A DNA stretch of 19,968 bases from Cerioporus squamosus (lineage: Eukaryota > Basidiomycota > Agaricomycetes > Polyporales > Polyporaceae): assembly GCA_022592435.1 (NCBI GenBank), contig JABYQS010000509.1:1-19968 (forward strand), in the 5' to 3' direction. Positions 18,630 to 19,968 of the stretch are shown here, in pieces. A program made the position numbers and the translations under genes. Each line of letters starts with the position of its first letter. Positions within the stretch are counted from its first letter, which is position 1. The notes beneath the pieces are model-generated. The model did no database searches. It was not told where the DNA came from and saw only the letters and a list, made by a program, of their open reading frames with translations.

Positions 18630-19968
18630 ACGCCTCCCTCTAACATGACGGGGGAGCTGCGGTTACAGCACGTCCGGGTCCGGCCGAGCATGGGGGGTGG
18701 AGGGCAGATGCATGGGAGCGCTCGGTATAGGTTTGATCGCCTTCGGTATGGATGCCTCGGATGTCGGTTACGTTCTCGGTTGTCGCGTCACCCGCGATCG
18801 GGAGGGTGGAGGATGCGCAAGTTGTAGGAGCACGCTGTGGGAAGAAGGCGTGCGGGCGGTGGATGGACGTACGCGTCAGCCCCGAGTTCAGATCGTCTCC
18901 ACAAGCAGGACGGTCGTGGCTGGCGCTCCAGGTCTTTGCGATCCACATACCCGCCCCTCGCCGAACGGACCGGTCTCTCGCACGCTCGCGACTTATGCGC
19001 AAGGTGTTCGCCTCAAGAGCTTGCACCCACGCACCCCTCCCAACGCTGCCAAGTTTCTATCTCGTACGGACGCTATTTCCTTTCAAGCCTCCTATTCGGC
19101 GGCCTGCTGAGGCCGCCACAGGATGGCCGCCTCATCCCCCTCGCATGATATTCCCCTCGCGCCGTACCGTGATGATCGCTCCTTGACTCCATGATGATTC
19201 CCTCCTACCCCACAGTACACGCATCATCACGTCTCATGATTCATTGTATATCTTCCAGGTTCTCTTCCGTTTCCTCCTAATACGCCCACTGTACGCCCTG
19301 TGCGTCATCCCCGTTCCTTTGTTGCAGTCTCCTTATCCCTCCCTCGTATATTTGCCTCGTCGTCACGTTGCTGGATCTCGCTACTTGTTTTCCTCCCTCC
19401 TCCACTTCTTCGGAGGCCGACCCAGGACATTGGTCGGTCCCGTCGAAGGCGCGCTGGAGAGAGAGGGCGCCGCGTCTGGTCCGGGGGTGGAGGTCGCTGG
19501 TGTCGGTAGTCGGTGGCGGCCGGTGGTTGGCAGCGGTCGCTAGCGTGGAGAGCACGCCGAGCTCTCCGCAGATGCGGACGAAGTCGGCGGGAGGTTGTTG
19601 GTCGCGGCAGGCGGCGTAGACGGAAGAGCAGGCGAGGTCGGTGACCAGGCGCGGTATCCATCGTTGTATTCGTTATTGTGTGCACACTCATCGTCAACCA
19701 AATCACTTGTTATTACCCCATAATCTTCGAGTGTCTAGTACTTCCACGCACACTTGCCGCTCTGACTTGTTGGTATAACCAGGATAATCCAAACTTGTGT
19801 AGATTGGATAGTTTCTCCGAGTGACAGCAGGCATGTAGACAAGGAGCAATTTCTCATGCAGCCCTGTTGTAGCAGGCCTACGCATGCAAGGAATTTCGAC
19901 TTACTTTCCGAGGCGTTTGAGTAGAACGCGACGTGCTGTGCCAGCGAGCCACGTGGAGCAGTGCGAGT
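18630..19968. other. Right-edge stretch without an identified gene
   Basis: The first part should be the 3' flank of the casein kinase gene. On the minus strand, 19555-19277 and the bases just upstream to about 19655 read as a continuous frame with a plausible protein composition, including FVRICGELGVLSTLATAA, but no family is recognised and the strand is uncertain. From 19700 to the end I see nothing. Confidence 0.4.

Noticed and set aside
1..19968. Transposon, CRISPR array, rRNA genes or secondary-metabolite cluster
   Set aside because: No transposase, reverse transcriptase, long terminal repeats, spaced direct repeats, rRNA motifs or biosynthetic core enzymes were found.

Overview
The window looks like chromosomal DNA of a mushroom-forming fungus (Basidiomycota, Agaricomycetes; a polypore-like genome would fit, but that is a guess). 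The DNA is GC-rich. Genes are split by many short GT-AG introns, mostly 49-90 bp. The gene families also fit: BTB proteins of the expanded agaricomycete type, a division-1 chitin synthase, a eukaryotic-type pantothenate kinase, a CK1-type kinase and a fungal homeodomain protein. No bacterial, viral, CRISPR or clear transposon feature was found.

Layout, left to right: a probable intron-containing tRNA-Trp gene (282-362); BTB protein gene 1 on the plus strand (466-1545); BTB gene 2 on the minus strand (2941-1849), whose first exon carries an in-frame TAA; a gene for a protein with three homeodomains (minus, 5524-3641); a seven-exon pantothenate kinase gene (minus, 8831-6688); BTB gene 3 (plus, 9876-10924); a 17-exon chitin synthase gene (minus, 15028-11527) with a 15-nt micro-exon; a mostly unassigned stretch with an imperfect palindrome and a candidate small gene; and a casein kinase 1 gene (plus, about 17375-18629), recognisable throughout but broken by at least seven small frame lesions. 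The last 1.3 kb holds no gene I can name.

The genes do not form an operon-like pathway. The housekeeping genes (CoA synthesis, cell-wall chitin, CK1 signalling) appear to be ordinary neighbours. The three BTB genes are clearly paralogues. They share an intron at the same place and phase just after the BTB fold and the same C-terminal architecture, so this is a locally expanded family with one member probably decaying. The most unusual object is the triple-homeodomain protein: its first two homeodomains carry introns at exactly the same position and phase, which points to internal duplication. Splice sites were assigned by eye from frame, phase and family similarity; exon ends need transcript data.
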